NCBI GenBank assembly: GCA_021797025.1
Contig: JAKAAK010000143.1
Coordinates: 1 to 8,064, forward strand
Length of the DNA stretch: 8,064 nucleotides
Direction: 5' to 3'
DNA from: Thermoplasmata archaeon
Lineage (GTDB): Archaea > Thermoplasmatota > Thermoplasmata > Thermoplasmatales > Thermoplasmataceae
Shown: positions 1 to 6,215 of the stretch, piece after piece
How the letters are laid out: the number at the start of each line of letters is the position of its first letter
Position numbering within the stretch: position 1 is the first letter of the stretch
Made by a program: the position numbers and the translations under genes
The notes under the pieces: model-generated
The model's database searches: none
The model's input: the letters and a program-made list of their open reading frames with translations, nothing else
What the model was told of the DNA's origin: nothing

Positions 1-67
1 AAGCAACCCTACGGTACTTTTCTCCTGTTTTCATAACAAGTTCTTTTTTGCCATGGATTATCGCCAT
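1..67 (-). CDS. Unidentified protein, N-terminal fragment (runs off the left edge)
   Basis: A minus-strand ATG at 67-65 opens a frame that stays open to the window edge, 22 codons reading MAIIHGKKELVMKTGEKYRR and onward. The peptide is basic and polar, not membrane-like. The start is supported by a TATA-like box at 85-95, centred about 23 nt upstream, the same arrangement seen at the other genes here, and it implies a leaderless transcript. A second in-frame ATG at 34-32 is a less likely start because no box sits at the right distance. The membrane-protein gene on the same strand stops 67 bp upstream. The fragment is too short to assign a family, and I do not recognise it. Confidence 0.55.
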   Translation of the reverse strand, partial: MAIIHGKKELVMKTGEKYRRVA

Positions 68-84
68 AATAGTGTAGCAACTTC

Positions 85-95
85 TAATATAAAAA
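85..95 (-). promoter_or_regulatory. TATA box for the gene entering the left edge
   Basis: On the minus strand the sequence reads TTTTTATATTA, centred about 23 nt before the ATG at 67. This is the spacing expected of an archaeal TATA box driving a leaderless mRNA. It lies in the 67-bp gap after the membrane-protein gene, so the left-edge gene is probably transcribed separately. Its T-rich tract could also help terminate the upstream transcript. Confidence 0.45.
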
Positions 96-134
96 TAAAT
101 GTTATTTATTCACAAGTCCTAAGTATTCAGGAAT

Positions 135-2429
135 TCATTGTTCCCGTTTTTCCCTTATTAATTTCGCCAGACCCTTTACTTCTATAAAGACATCCAGTAA
201 TACTATTGCGATCAGAATCAGATCTATTACAGATAAGGCAAAACCGGAAAATGTAAACATGACATTACCCAGAAACGAATACTGGGAAGCTTCCTGATTT
301 ATCATGGAATTCATTGCGAGAATGTATCCCGGTTTGTTCTGAGTTATATAGGTTGAATTGGTCTGATAAGAGAATGATTTTCCCTGGAAATTATATGAGA
401 TATTAGTATAGGGGATAACATAAATTCCCACTCCTGATAGGTTCATTGTATAGCTGAAATTGGCAGAATGCCCGGGTAAAATAGTAATGTTAGATTCCCT
501 GTATTTACCTGATATTAAAGTCGATGCGTTATGGCTATCATAATTTTTCACAAAGGCACCCTGTGATGCGTTGAATTCTGTAACCGTATTATTATCGTTA
601 TTTGTAATATTTACGGTTATCTTAACCTGTTTGGATGAAACATGGGTGACAGATGTACTGTAACTTATATCGGCGGGGAAAACGGCATTGAATGATACAG
701 ATACCGAAGATGGACTGAATGAAGTGCTGTCCGTAAATCTAGACCCGTTTGTATTCAACGGGGTATTTGCAATCAGGGATGCATTGTTAGTATATATATT
801 GAATTTATAATTGCCAATACTTCCTATGTTTCCTGTGCCATTATTGTAACCTATTCCCAGTATGGACAGTGCTGAAGATTTACTGAATGAAATATCTGAA
901 TTATAGTGCATCAGTGCAGAAAGGTTATAAGTATGTGCTGTGCCGGATGAATGAAAATATTGTTCATAAGCGAACATGCCTGCTGTGAAATACATCCCGT
1001 TGATATTTGCACTGATTCCCGATACCTTATTTGCAATGCTTTCATTAACGTATCCGGATGCCATTACAAACGGACCGTAATTATTTAATCTTTCATTGTT
1101 TGAAAATATTGACGAAATACTTCCACTGTAATCGCCTGCGAATGCTTTCATAAATCCTGCCTTAAGAACAGAGTTGCCTGCGGATGATGAATAAATGTAT
1201 ACATTCATAGAATATCCTGATAATGTAATATTTTTAAGTGTTATAATATGGCTAAAGGATGTTCCCATACTTGTTCCTATGGATGTGGATAGACCCGCAG
1301 CATTTCCATCAGAAATTGAACTGTTATATGCCAGTATAATAAAATTATCCGGTGCGAAAGCGCCAAATTTACTGATGTTTATATTATATTCCCTTGCCAC
1401 CAGTGAGGTCATATTTGCACTGATAACAACACTTCCGAACATCAAACCGGCACTATTCCAGTTACCGCTATTTTTTGAATTCTCCATGGCATAGAAATTG
1501 TAAAGATTTCCATCCGGTGTTATCAAACTGAGACCCGCCTCATTGCTACCGTTGGAGATATTTGCGGATAAAGCATTAGAAGTCTGATTCACCCTGGCAG
1601 CCCCGTTACTGATGGTTACAGGGAATAGTCCCCCCATTGAGAATGCGGGAATGTATTTAAGTGGTGAATTATACGATGATTCTGCGTTTACCGGGGATTG
1701 TGATGTTGCACCTGTGGAAAACGCCATGGCCACAAATAAAAATGCAATAAAAATGGCAATGACTGCTGCCATAGCCTTCTTTGACTTTTTCTTATTCCCG
1801 TGCAATACCCTGTATGATATTGTTCCGACCAGGATAGATGTTATTACAAATATAAGATAATTTTCAAAGGCATTATATGCAATTGCCTCAATAAGGGGTT
1901 CCACTGCTGAAGTTGCTGTTCCGGTGCTTACGGTTCCTGAACCCAGGGCCGAGGATATGAAAGGAATTAACTGCCTGAGTACAGGCTCCATGGCTATTGT
2001 AGCAAGATTGGTTCCATAGGGAACAAAGATAAGTGCTGCGTATATGCTTGAAGTAACATTTGATATACTGCCGGAAAGCCCGCTTAGACCATTGTGTCCT
2101 AATAATGATATTCCCAGCATTCCCAGTAGCAATACGGAGAAAGTTGCTGTAATCAGTGTAAAAATAAGCGAGGCAGAACCCCATGCACGCAGTCCTTTTC
2201 TGGCTGAAATACCGACGATGACACCCAGAACTATCCATGTTTCAAGGATAATAGTGTTCCTGATGGGAGACCCGGCAATCAGGTATATTATACCCAGAAT
2301 GAATGGAAAACGGTATCCAAAATAAGGACCGAGCCAGTTCACAAGTGGTGAATAAGCCACGGAGAGTACAACGTATGAAGCAAATGTAACCGATATATAA
2401 CCCACTATAAGGGCAGTAAGTTTTCCCAT
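135..2429 (-). CDS. Large polytopic membrane protein with a sequon-rich extracellular domain
   Basis: This 764-aa protein has no recognisable named family. Hydrophobic segments lie at about residues 4-30, 40-53, 59-75, 84-111, 127-160 and 180-206. A basic loop (NKKKSKKA, 212-219) precedes another segment at 219-238. Residues 240-720 form a Ser/Asn/Gly/Thr-rich hydrophilic region with about 20 N-x-S/T sequons (for example at 281, 339, 400, 502, 607, 663 and 691). A final membrane segment at about 722-748 is followed by a charged tail (KLIREKREQ). Residues 595-700 look like a beta-sandwich of the CARDB/DUF11 kind, with sequon-bearing strands. I saw no cysteine. The topology suggests a glycosylated outward-facing domain held between membrane segments, fitting a wall-less acidophile whose surface is glycoprotein. 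The ATG at 2429 is supported by a TATA box about 26 nt upstream. A role in envelope structure, adhesion or substrate binding is only inference. Confidence 0.85.
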   Translation of the reverse strand: MGKLTALIVGYISVTFASYVVLSVAYSPLVNWLGPYFGYRFPFILGIIYLIAGSPIRNTIILETWIVLGVIVGISARKGLRAWGSASLIFTLITATFSVLLLGMLGISLLGHNGLSGLSGSISNVTSSIYAALIFVPYGTNLATIAMEPVLRQLIPFISSALGSGTVSTGTATSAVEPLIEAIAYNAFENYLIFVITSILVGTISYRVLHGNKKKSKKAMAAVIAIFIAFLFVAMAFSTGATSQSPVNAESSYNSPLKYIPAFSMGGLFPVTISNGAARVNQTSNALSANISNGSNEAGLSLITPDGNLYNFYAMENSKNSGNWNSAGLMFGSVVISANMTSLVAREYNINISKFGAFAPDNFIILAYNSSISDGNAAGLSTSIGTSMGTSFSHIITLKNITLSGYSMNVYIYSSSAGNSVLKAGFMKAFAGDYSGSISSIFSNNERLNNYGPFVMASGYVNESIANKVSGISANINGMYFTAGMFAYEQYFHSSGTAHTYNLSALMHYNSDISFSKSSALSILGIGYNNGTGNIGSIGNYKFNIYTNNASLIANTPLNTNGSRFTDSTSFSPSSVSVSFNAVFPADISYSTSVTHVSSKQVKITVNITNNDNNTVTEFNASQGAFVKNYDSHNASTLISGKYRESNITILPGHSANFSYTMNLSGVGIYVIPYTNISYNFQGKSFSYQTNSTYITQNKPGYILAMNSMINQEASQYSFLGNVMFTFSGFALSVIDLILIAIVLLDVFIEVKGLAKLIREKREQ

Positions 2430-2451
2430 GTAAAATCTATATTAATACTTA

Positions 2452-2459
2452 TATATAAA
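2452..2459 (-). promoter_or_regulatory. TATA box for the membrane-protein gene
   Basis: TTTATATA on the minus strand is centred about 26 nt upstream of the ATG at 2429. It lies wholly inside the 31-bp gap after the aminotransferase stop codon. No Shine-Dalgarno-like sequence precedes the ATG, so a leaderless transcript is expected and the gene need not depend on read-through from the aminotransferase. Confidence 0.6.
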
Positions 2460-2460
2460 T

Positions 2461-3603
2461 TTATTTAATATCTTTAAAATACTTTCCTATTCTGGAAATT
2501 CCTTTCTTAATGGTATCATCAGATGCTGCATATGAGATCCTGAAATGCTTTTCTGCACCGAAAGGGCTTCCCGGAGTGACTATAACATTCTGTTTGTCGA
2601 GAAGATCCAGTGCAAGGTCCGCGTCATTTTTATCTGCTTCATATCCGGGGAATACATAGAATGCACCTTCAGGTTCATACAGGTTGAGGCCGTCTATCTC
2701 TCTCAGCATTGATACCGTTAAATCCCTTCTGGCCATGAATTTTTCTTTCATTTTCTTTACGCTCTCTTCATCGTCCAGGGCCCTCAATGCCGCATACTGT
2801 GAAATAGAAGGTGCACAGGTCATTGTCTGCTGCTGAACCTTATTTGCAGCTTTTATAATACTGTTTTCTGCCACCATGTATCCTATTCTCCAGCCTGTCA
2901 TGGCATAGCTCTTTGAAAATCCACTCACCGTGATAGTTTTCTCCCTCATCTCTGCTATAGACCCGGGAGAGAACATTTTTCCCCTGTAAATTAAATCTTC
3001 GTATATCTCATCTGAAATTAAATAAAGATTGTTTTCCAGTATAAAGTCAGAAAGTTCTCTCAAAGATTTTTCGCTGTAAACCTTTCCTGTTGGATTCACA
3101 GGATTATTGAACATGAATACCTTTGTTTTAGGTGAAACATATTTTCTCATGGAGTCAAAATCCATCTCATATTCTTCATCTGTAGGTACCGTTATTGTTT
3201 TCCCGCCATTCAGTTTTATTATATCGGGATATGAAACGTAGTATGGTGATGGCAGTAGAACCTCATCGCCTGCATCCATTATTGAATACAGTGCGAGATT
3301 CAGTGAGAATTTTGTGGGTGTAACAAGAACATTTGATGCTTCTGCGTCTATATTGTTTTTCCTTTTCATTTTTTCAGCTATCTTCTGCCTCAATTCCATT
3401 ATTCCTGCAGATGGAGTGTAATGAGTTTTACCTTCCTTAGCATTCTGGAAGGCGTAATCTATTATTTCCTGAGGAGTGGTGAAATCAGGTTCACCGATTC
3501 CGAAATTGTATATTGTTTTGCCTGCCGCCTTCAATTCAGCAGCCTTGTTAGACATGCTAACTGTTGCCGATTCATTGATTTCATTAACCCGGGATGATAC
3601 CAT
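2461..3603 (-). CDS. Class I PLP-dependent aminotransferase (aspartate aminotransferase type)
   Basis: This 380-aa fold-type I aminotransferase has the usual family length. The signature SGFSKSYAMTGWRIGY (residues 227-242) carries the PLP Schiff-base lysine K231 and the phosphate-contacting R239. NNPVNPTGK (166-174) supplies the cofactor-contacting N170. SDEIYED (197-203) gives D198 for the pyridine nitrogen and Y201 for O3'. HFRISYA (353-359) gives R355, the expected alpha-carboxylate anchor. The amino end has the FGIGEPDF motif (34-41) that caps the substrate site. By family knowledge it transfers amino groups between aspartate (or other amino acids) and 2-oxoglutarate in the cytoplasm. The exact donor cannot be read from sequence, because archaeal members of subgroup I-gamma vary in specificity. 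The ATG at 3603 is supported by a TATA box 26 nt upstream. The gene is intact and borders the degraded transposon region on its 5' side. Confidence 0.93.
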   Translation of the reverse strand: MVSSRVNEINESATVSMSNKAAELKAAGKTIYNFGIGEPDFTTPQEIIDYAFQNAKEGKTHYTPSAGIMELRQKIAEKMKRKNNIDAEASNVLVTPTKFSLNLALYSIMDAGDEVLLPSPYYVSYPDIIKLNGGKTITVPTDEEYEMDFDSMRKYVSPKTKVFMFNNPVNPTGKVYSEKSLRELSDFILENNLYLISDEIYEDLIYRGKMFSPGSIAEMREKTITVSGFSKSYAMTGWRIGYMVAENSIIKAANKVQQQTMTCAPSISQYAALRALDDEESVKKMKEKFMARRDLTVSMLREIDGLNLYEPEGAFYVFPGYEADKNDADLALDLLDKQNVIVTPGSPFGAEKHFRISYAASDDTIKKGISRIGKYFKDIK

Positions 3604-3622
3604 GGTGGATTATATCCATATG

Positions 3623-3634
3623 CTTTATATATTT
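3623..3634 (-). promoter_or_regulatory. TATA box for the aminotransferase gene
   Basis: AAATATATAAAG on the minus strand is centred about 26 nt before the ATG at 3603, with no ribosome-binding site in between. This predicts transcription starting at or within a few nucleotides of the start codon. It marks the boundary between conserved sequence and the decayed accessory stretch. Confidence 0.6.
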
Positions 3635-3660
3635 GTCGCGAAGGGTTTTAACTTTTTAAG

Positions 3661-3736
3661 ATAGAGTGTGTCACATTTCATTATTTGTCCCGCGATTATC
3701 GAAAATTATTTACAAGAATGTACTTTCGGGATATGG
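3661..3736. other. Short unassigned stretch before the transposase remnant
   Basis: Between the aminotransferase promoter region and the first recognisable transposase codons I find no open frame, RNA structure or repeat. It is probably decayed flanking or N-terminal transposon DNA. I could not identify a terminal inverted repeat or target-site duplication here. Confidence 0.3.
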
Positions 3737-4160
3737 CTAACAGGCATCAATGAATGGATTATAACGGGGGAATATGTATCATTCTCCTGTATCCCATGAA
3801 TTGATAGATTCTGCAAGTAACTATTCATATGTGCGTGCTGATTCAGCATACCAATCCATCTGGAATATATGATTATGCATTTAAGAATACCTATTCTCTG
3901 ATGATTATAGATACCAATAAGAGAAGGGAAATTATAAATTAGAGGCTTACAGTAAGCCGAAGAATAGGAATTAGAAGGGAATATTCATCAACCCACTCTA
4001 TGAGATAGGAGATTGAAAAAAACATTCTCCATACTGGAGACGTATAATGGGTTTTGAGAATACAATCTGTTCCAAGATAATTGCATATAATATAATGTTA
4101 ATATCAACTATTGCACTAGAATACAGCAGAGGAGAAATAATAAAAACTGTCAGTTGCTAA
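3737..4160 (+). pseudogene. Decayed DDE transposase remnant (IS4/IS5-like), C-terminal part
   Basis: Joining three plus-strand frames gives the C-terminal half of a DDE transposase. Frame-by-frame: 3737-3778 reads LTGINEWIITGEYV. About 3771-3866 includes SPVSHELIDS and YVRADSAYQS, where the Asp of RADSAY matches the second catalytic acid. From 3868 it reads YDYAFKNTYSLMIIDTNKRR, followed by LTVSRRIGI. About 4009-4042 reads EIEK then TFSILE, matching the family's RWEIE...FS..E motif with the last catalytic Glu. 4047-4160 reads MGFENTICSKIIAYNIML and on to TVSC, then TAA. Visible damage is a frameshift near 3864-3868, a TAG at 3940, a TAG at 4006 (in place of the expected Trp codon), a shift in the A-run near 4016-4022, and another near 4043-4047. 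The N-terminal half and terminal inverted repeats were not found. It cannot be functional. The exact IS family is uncertain. Confidence 0.75.
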
Positions 4161-4181
4161 AATCTGAGGCATTCTAATAAA

Positions 4182-4203
4182 AATTTTATAATAATATAAA
4201 ATT
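4182..4203 (-). terminator. A/T-only inverted repeat at the end of the orphan gene, possible terminator
   Basis: AATTTTATA (4182-4190) and TATAAAATT (4195-4203) are perfect 9-bp inverted copies with a 4-nt loop. The right arm overlaps the stop codon of the 269-codon gene. On the minus strand the repeat is followed by a T-rich run (TTTTTATTAG). Archaeal termination relies mainly on T-runs, so the tract is plausible as a terminator, but an all-A/T hairpin is weak and can arise by chance in DNA this A+T-rich. Confidence 0.35.
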
Positions 4204-5011
4204 ATTCCTTAGAGGTTTGATCTATAAATTTAGACATTTTTTCATATAATAAATTTACATACTCATCATTATCCAGTGTTAATTGTATTCCAGCTATTTT
4301 ATATAGAGAGTATGATAATTTATCCAGTAAGCCTAACTTTTCTGTATCTTCAATTGCGTAAAAAAATTTCTCGAGTTTTGGATTTTCTGATAACTTTTTA
4401 TTTCTATATTCTATATATGCTGCCGATATGACGTTGTCGAAATCAAAAAGTATCCCACTTTTATTTTTTAACATGCCACCTTTTTGTAATTCAGCCTTAG
4501 TTATAACGTACCATGTTAATGGGTACCATTTATTTGGAGTAATTTTATCATACTTATCGTTTTTTAATTGCTTGTGCTTTCCAAAAATACTCTTATTATT
4601 AAATACGTCGAGAGCCTGATCTATTTCCGGTATTATGTGCATTTTTATATCGTTGTTTAGTTTTTTGTTAAATTGGTCATCATAAACAAAAAAACTTGCA
4701 TGAGCGGTTGAGTTATTTTTCTTAGCCACAGTATATAACGATACAGGTAAATAGTTATTGCCCATAATGCCTTCCTTTTTTAAGCCAAAGAATCTTTTAT
4801 CAGTAGCAATGAAAATGGAACTTTTAACTCTAGAATCGGTAATGTTGTGGCGATTTAAAGATTTGATTCCTACTTCACGCTTATTCTCTAATAGAGCTTT
4901 AGTTGATTCAAAAAGTATATTTTCACCATCTACTATCCAATCTTCTTTTGGAGATTTTTTTAACTCATAAGCATATGAGCCTATTGCCATAGAAAGATAA
5001 TATGCAGGCAT
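4202..5011 (-). CDS. Unrecognised 269-aa protein in an A+T-rich patch, possible PH-like motifs
   Basis: I do not recognise this gene. It is intact, 269 codons long, lysine- and asparagine-rich, with no obvious signal peptide or membrane segment, so it is probably cytoplasmic. Residues 28-36 (DGENILFES) followed by SSIFIATDKRFFGLKKEG (64-81) resemble the start and the 'ATDKR' strand of bacterial PH (bPH/YokE-like) domains. A second stretch, WYVITKAELQKGG (167-179) then FDFDNVISAAY (189-199), has a similar strand rhythm and could be a diverged second copy. This is inference from motif shape. The C-terminal third (about 205-269) is charged and probably helical. Flanking DNA is transposon-scarred and gene-poor on both sides, and base composition is more A+T-rich than the neighbouring core genes, which fits horizontal acquisition. 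The start is uncertain: the ATG at 5011 lies only about 17 nt from the TATA-like box, and the ATG of codon 8 (4990) may be the true start. No partner gene is adjacent. Confidence 0.7.
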   Translation of the reverse strand: MPAYYLSMAIGSYAYELKKSPKEDWIVDGENILFESTKALLENKREVGIKSLNRHNITDSRVKSSIFIATDKRFFGLKKEGIMGNNYLPVSLYTVAKKNNSTAHASFFVYDDQFNKKLNNDIKMHIIPEIDQALDVFNNKSIFGKHKQLKNDKYDKITPNKWYPLTWYVITKAELQKGGMLKNKSGILFDFDNVISAAYIEYRNKKLSENPKLEKFFYAIEDTEKLGLLDKLSYSLYKIAGIQLTLDNDEYVNLLYEKMSKFIDQTSKE

Positions 5012-5023
5012 ATAAAAACCTTA

Positions 5024-5032
5024 CTATATAAA
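5024..5032 (-). promoter_or_regulatory. TATA-like box for the orphan gene
   Basis: TTTATATAG on the minus strand is centred only about 17 nt upstream of the ATG at 5011 and about 38 nt upstream of the ATG at 4990. With the usual distance of roughly 25 nt, transcription would begin near 5003, inside the longer reading frame. This favours the downstream start unless a weaker box (TAATATTG, about 5043-5050) is used instead. Confidence 0.4.
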
Positions 5033-5486
5033 TGACTTTTTGGACAATATTATTTCATGCACAGTTTCCAGTAATCTTTGATTAATTTCCAGCCTGTATG
5101 CATCATGTATCTGTATTACTGATGTTGTATTTCTTCATCAATGGAAATATTGTAATATGGTAAGGTGGGCCAGATTTGCTTTTATGCTTTATAGTCTTTC
5201 TAACTGCTCCGTTATTAACCACCATTTTACAGGATGCGATACTTATATTGTTACGTTCACATATATAACCGTAAATTCCATGGTGTAAAATATGAAAAAG
5301 AACATTCTAACCGACTATAATATATTACTTGAACAGAGTATAATAATAGTAAAGTAAAAACAGAGAATGGTGCTTCAAAGATTATAATTAGCTTTGATGT
5401 ATATGAATAGACAACGATTGTAGGAAATAATACCATGTAGAGACTGAATAACAAATCTTAATATTCAATATTCAATAATTACACCA
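5033..5486. other. 450-bp gene-poor stretch with scraps of coding-like sequence
   Basis: No convincing gene lies between the orphan gene and the phosphoesterase. The longest protein-like reading on the minus strand is a 67-codon open frame (5306-5103). It contains GYICERNNIS, then NNGAVRKTIKHKSKSGPP, then HITIFPLMKKYNIS, and ends in an ATGATG overlap with an 18-codon frame (5106-5050, containing HTGWKLIKDYWKLCMK). On the plus strand about 5321-5431 reads KVKTENGASKIIISFDVYE, stop, then TTIVGNNTM, another gene-like but broken reading. These overlap or abut and cannot all be real. They look like remains of inserted or decayed genes. No tRNA-like cloverleaf, CRISPR repeat or clear IS terminus was seen. 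The right end holds the phosphoesterase promoter. Confidence 0.4.
5458..5465 (+). promoter_or_regulatory. Weak TATA-like box for the phosphoesterase gene, inside a short tandem repeat
   Basis: TTAATATT is centred about 25 nt upstream of the GTG at 5487, the position expected for a leaderless transcript. It overlaps two tandem copies of ATATTCA (5461-5467 and 5468-5474). The box is less canonical than the others in the window, so expression may be modest. Whether the repeat matters is unknown. Confidence 0.4.
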
Positions 5487-6215
5487 GTGAAAGACATACA
5501 GATATTGAAAGATGTATTTATTTCGGATTTATACTGCGTATATCTTCAGGATATTTCATCAGTAGTTATTTCTGACCTGCATCTGGGCTTTGAAGAAGAA
5601 ATGAACCTGCACGGCCTTTTTCTACCCAGGCTGCAGAGAGACCATGTGGAAAAAATGGTTGATAGCATTATAGACCGGTACTCACCTGCGAAGCTTATAA
5701 TCAACGGTGATTTCAAGCAGGAGTTCTCCAGAAATTTGCCCCAGGAATGGGATGATGTGAACCATTTCATCGATAGATATAAAAAAGAAACTGATTTAAT
5801 ATTTATCAGGGGAAACCATGACAATTATCTGATGACGATACTGAAATCGAACGGAATTGAATTGTACGATTATTATGAAACAGATAGATATTACATATAT
5901 CACGGTGATCGTGACATGTCGTTCAGGAAGCTTACCATACTGGGGCACGAGCATCCTTCAGTAGTTCTCAGGGACGAGATAGGAAGTGTATTCAAGATAC
6001 CTGCATTTGTATACAACAACGATGATAAAATACTTATTACACCAGCAATGAGCTTCTTTTCATCGGGTACAGATGTTTCAGAATCACTATTGAATAATGA
6101 ACATTTTACACCTGTTCTGAAAAATGCATCAAAGAAATTCCGTGCATATGGAATTACCGAGGATTTCGGCCTTCTGGATTTCGGCTATGTTACAGATTTA
6201 TCCCAGAAGGTTTAA
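5487..6215 (+). CDS. SbcD/Mre11-related (ICC-like) metallophosphoesterase
   Basis: This 242-aa calcineurin-like phosphoesterase has all five metal-binding blocks in order: SDLHLGF (D30, H32), INGDF (D75), GNHD (N110, H111), HGD (H139) and GHEH (H154, H156). This short form with HGD and GHEH blocks matches the archaeal SbcD/Mre11-related group (the ICC-like phosphoesterases, whose bacterial relatives include PdeM of ligase-associated repair clusters). By family knowledge it binds two divalent metals and hydrolyses phosphodiesters, perhaps in nucleic-acid processing. The physiological substrate is not established. It lacks the extra capping domains of true Mre11, and no Rad50, helicase or ligase gene is next to it here. 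The start is GTG at 5487, chosen because a TATA-like box lies about 25 nt upstream and the first strand begins soon after. Its stop overlaps that of the convergent citrate synthase. Confidence 0.88.
   Translation: MKDIQILKDVFISDLYCVYLQDISSVVISDLHLGFEEEMNLHGLFLPRLQRDHVEKMVDSIIDRYSPAKLIINGDFKQEFSRNLPQEWDDVNHFIDRYKKETDLIFIRGNHDNYLMTILKSNGIELYDYYETDRYYIYHGDRDMSFRKLTILGHEHPSVVLRDEIGSVFKIPAFVYNNDDKILITPAMSFFSSGTDVSESLLNNEHFTPVLKNASKKFRAYGITEDFGLLDFGYVTDLSQKV

Noticed and set aside
1195..1494. Plus-strand 99-codon open frame inside the membrane-protein gene
   Set aside because: It lies wholly antisense to a well-supported gene, has no TATA box at the right distance, and its composition is that of a complement shadow.
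1612..2325. Several open frames of 82-116 codons on both strands within the membrane-protein gene
   Set aside because: They overlap the coding sequence of the 764-aa protein in other frames and show no family motifs.
2461..3603. Aminotransferase and citrate synthase as parts of one oxaloacetate operon
   Set aside because: They are separated by about 2.6 kb with an accessory patch and an opposite-strand gene between them, and each has its own promoter.
5082..5288. Plus-strand open frame containing FLHQWKYCNMVRWARFAFML
   Set aside because: It begins without a convincing start or promoter, overlaps the minus-strand frame, and shows no family signature.
5257..5454. Minus-strand 65-codon frame rich in Leu, Tyr and Phe in the gene-poor stretch
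   Set aside because: It is hydrophobic in the manner of a complement of A-rich sequence, conflicts with the basic 67-codon frame on the same strand, and has no recognisable motif. It could still be a small membrane protein, but nothing supports that.
5012..5486. Possible tRNA, CRISPR array or structured RNA in the gap
   Set aside because: No G+C-rich cloverleaf, no TTCGA-type T-loop motif, and no regularly spaced repeats were seen. The only repeat is a 7-bp tandem pair.
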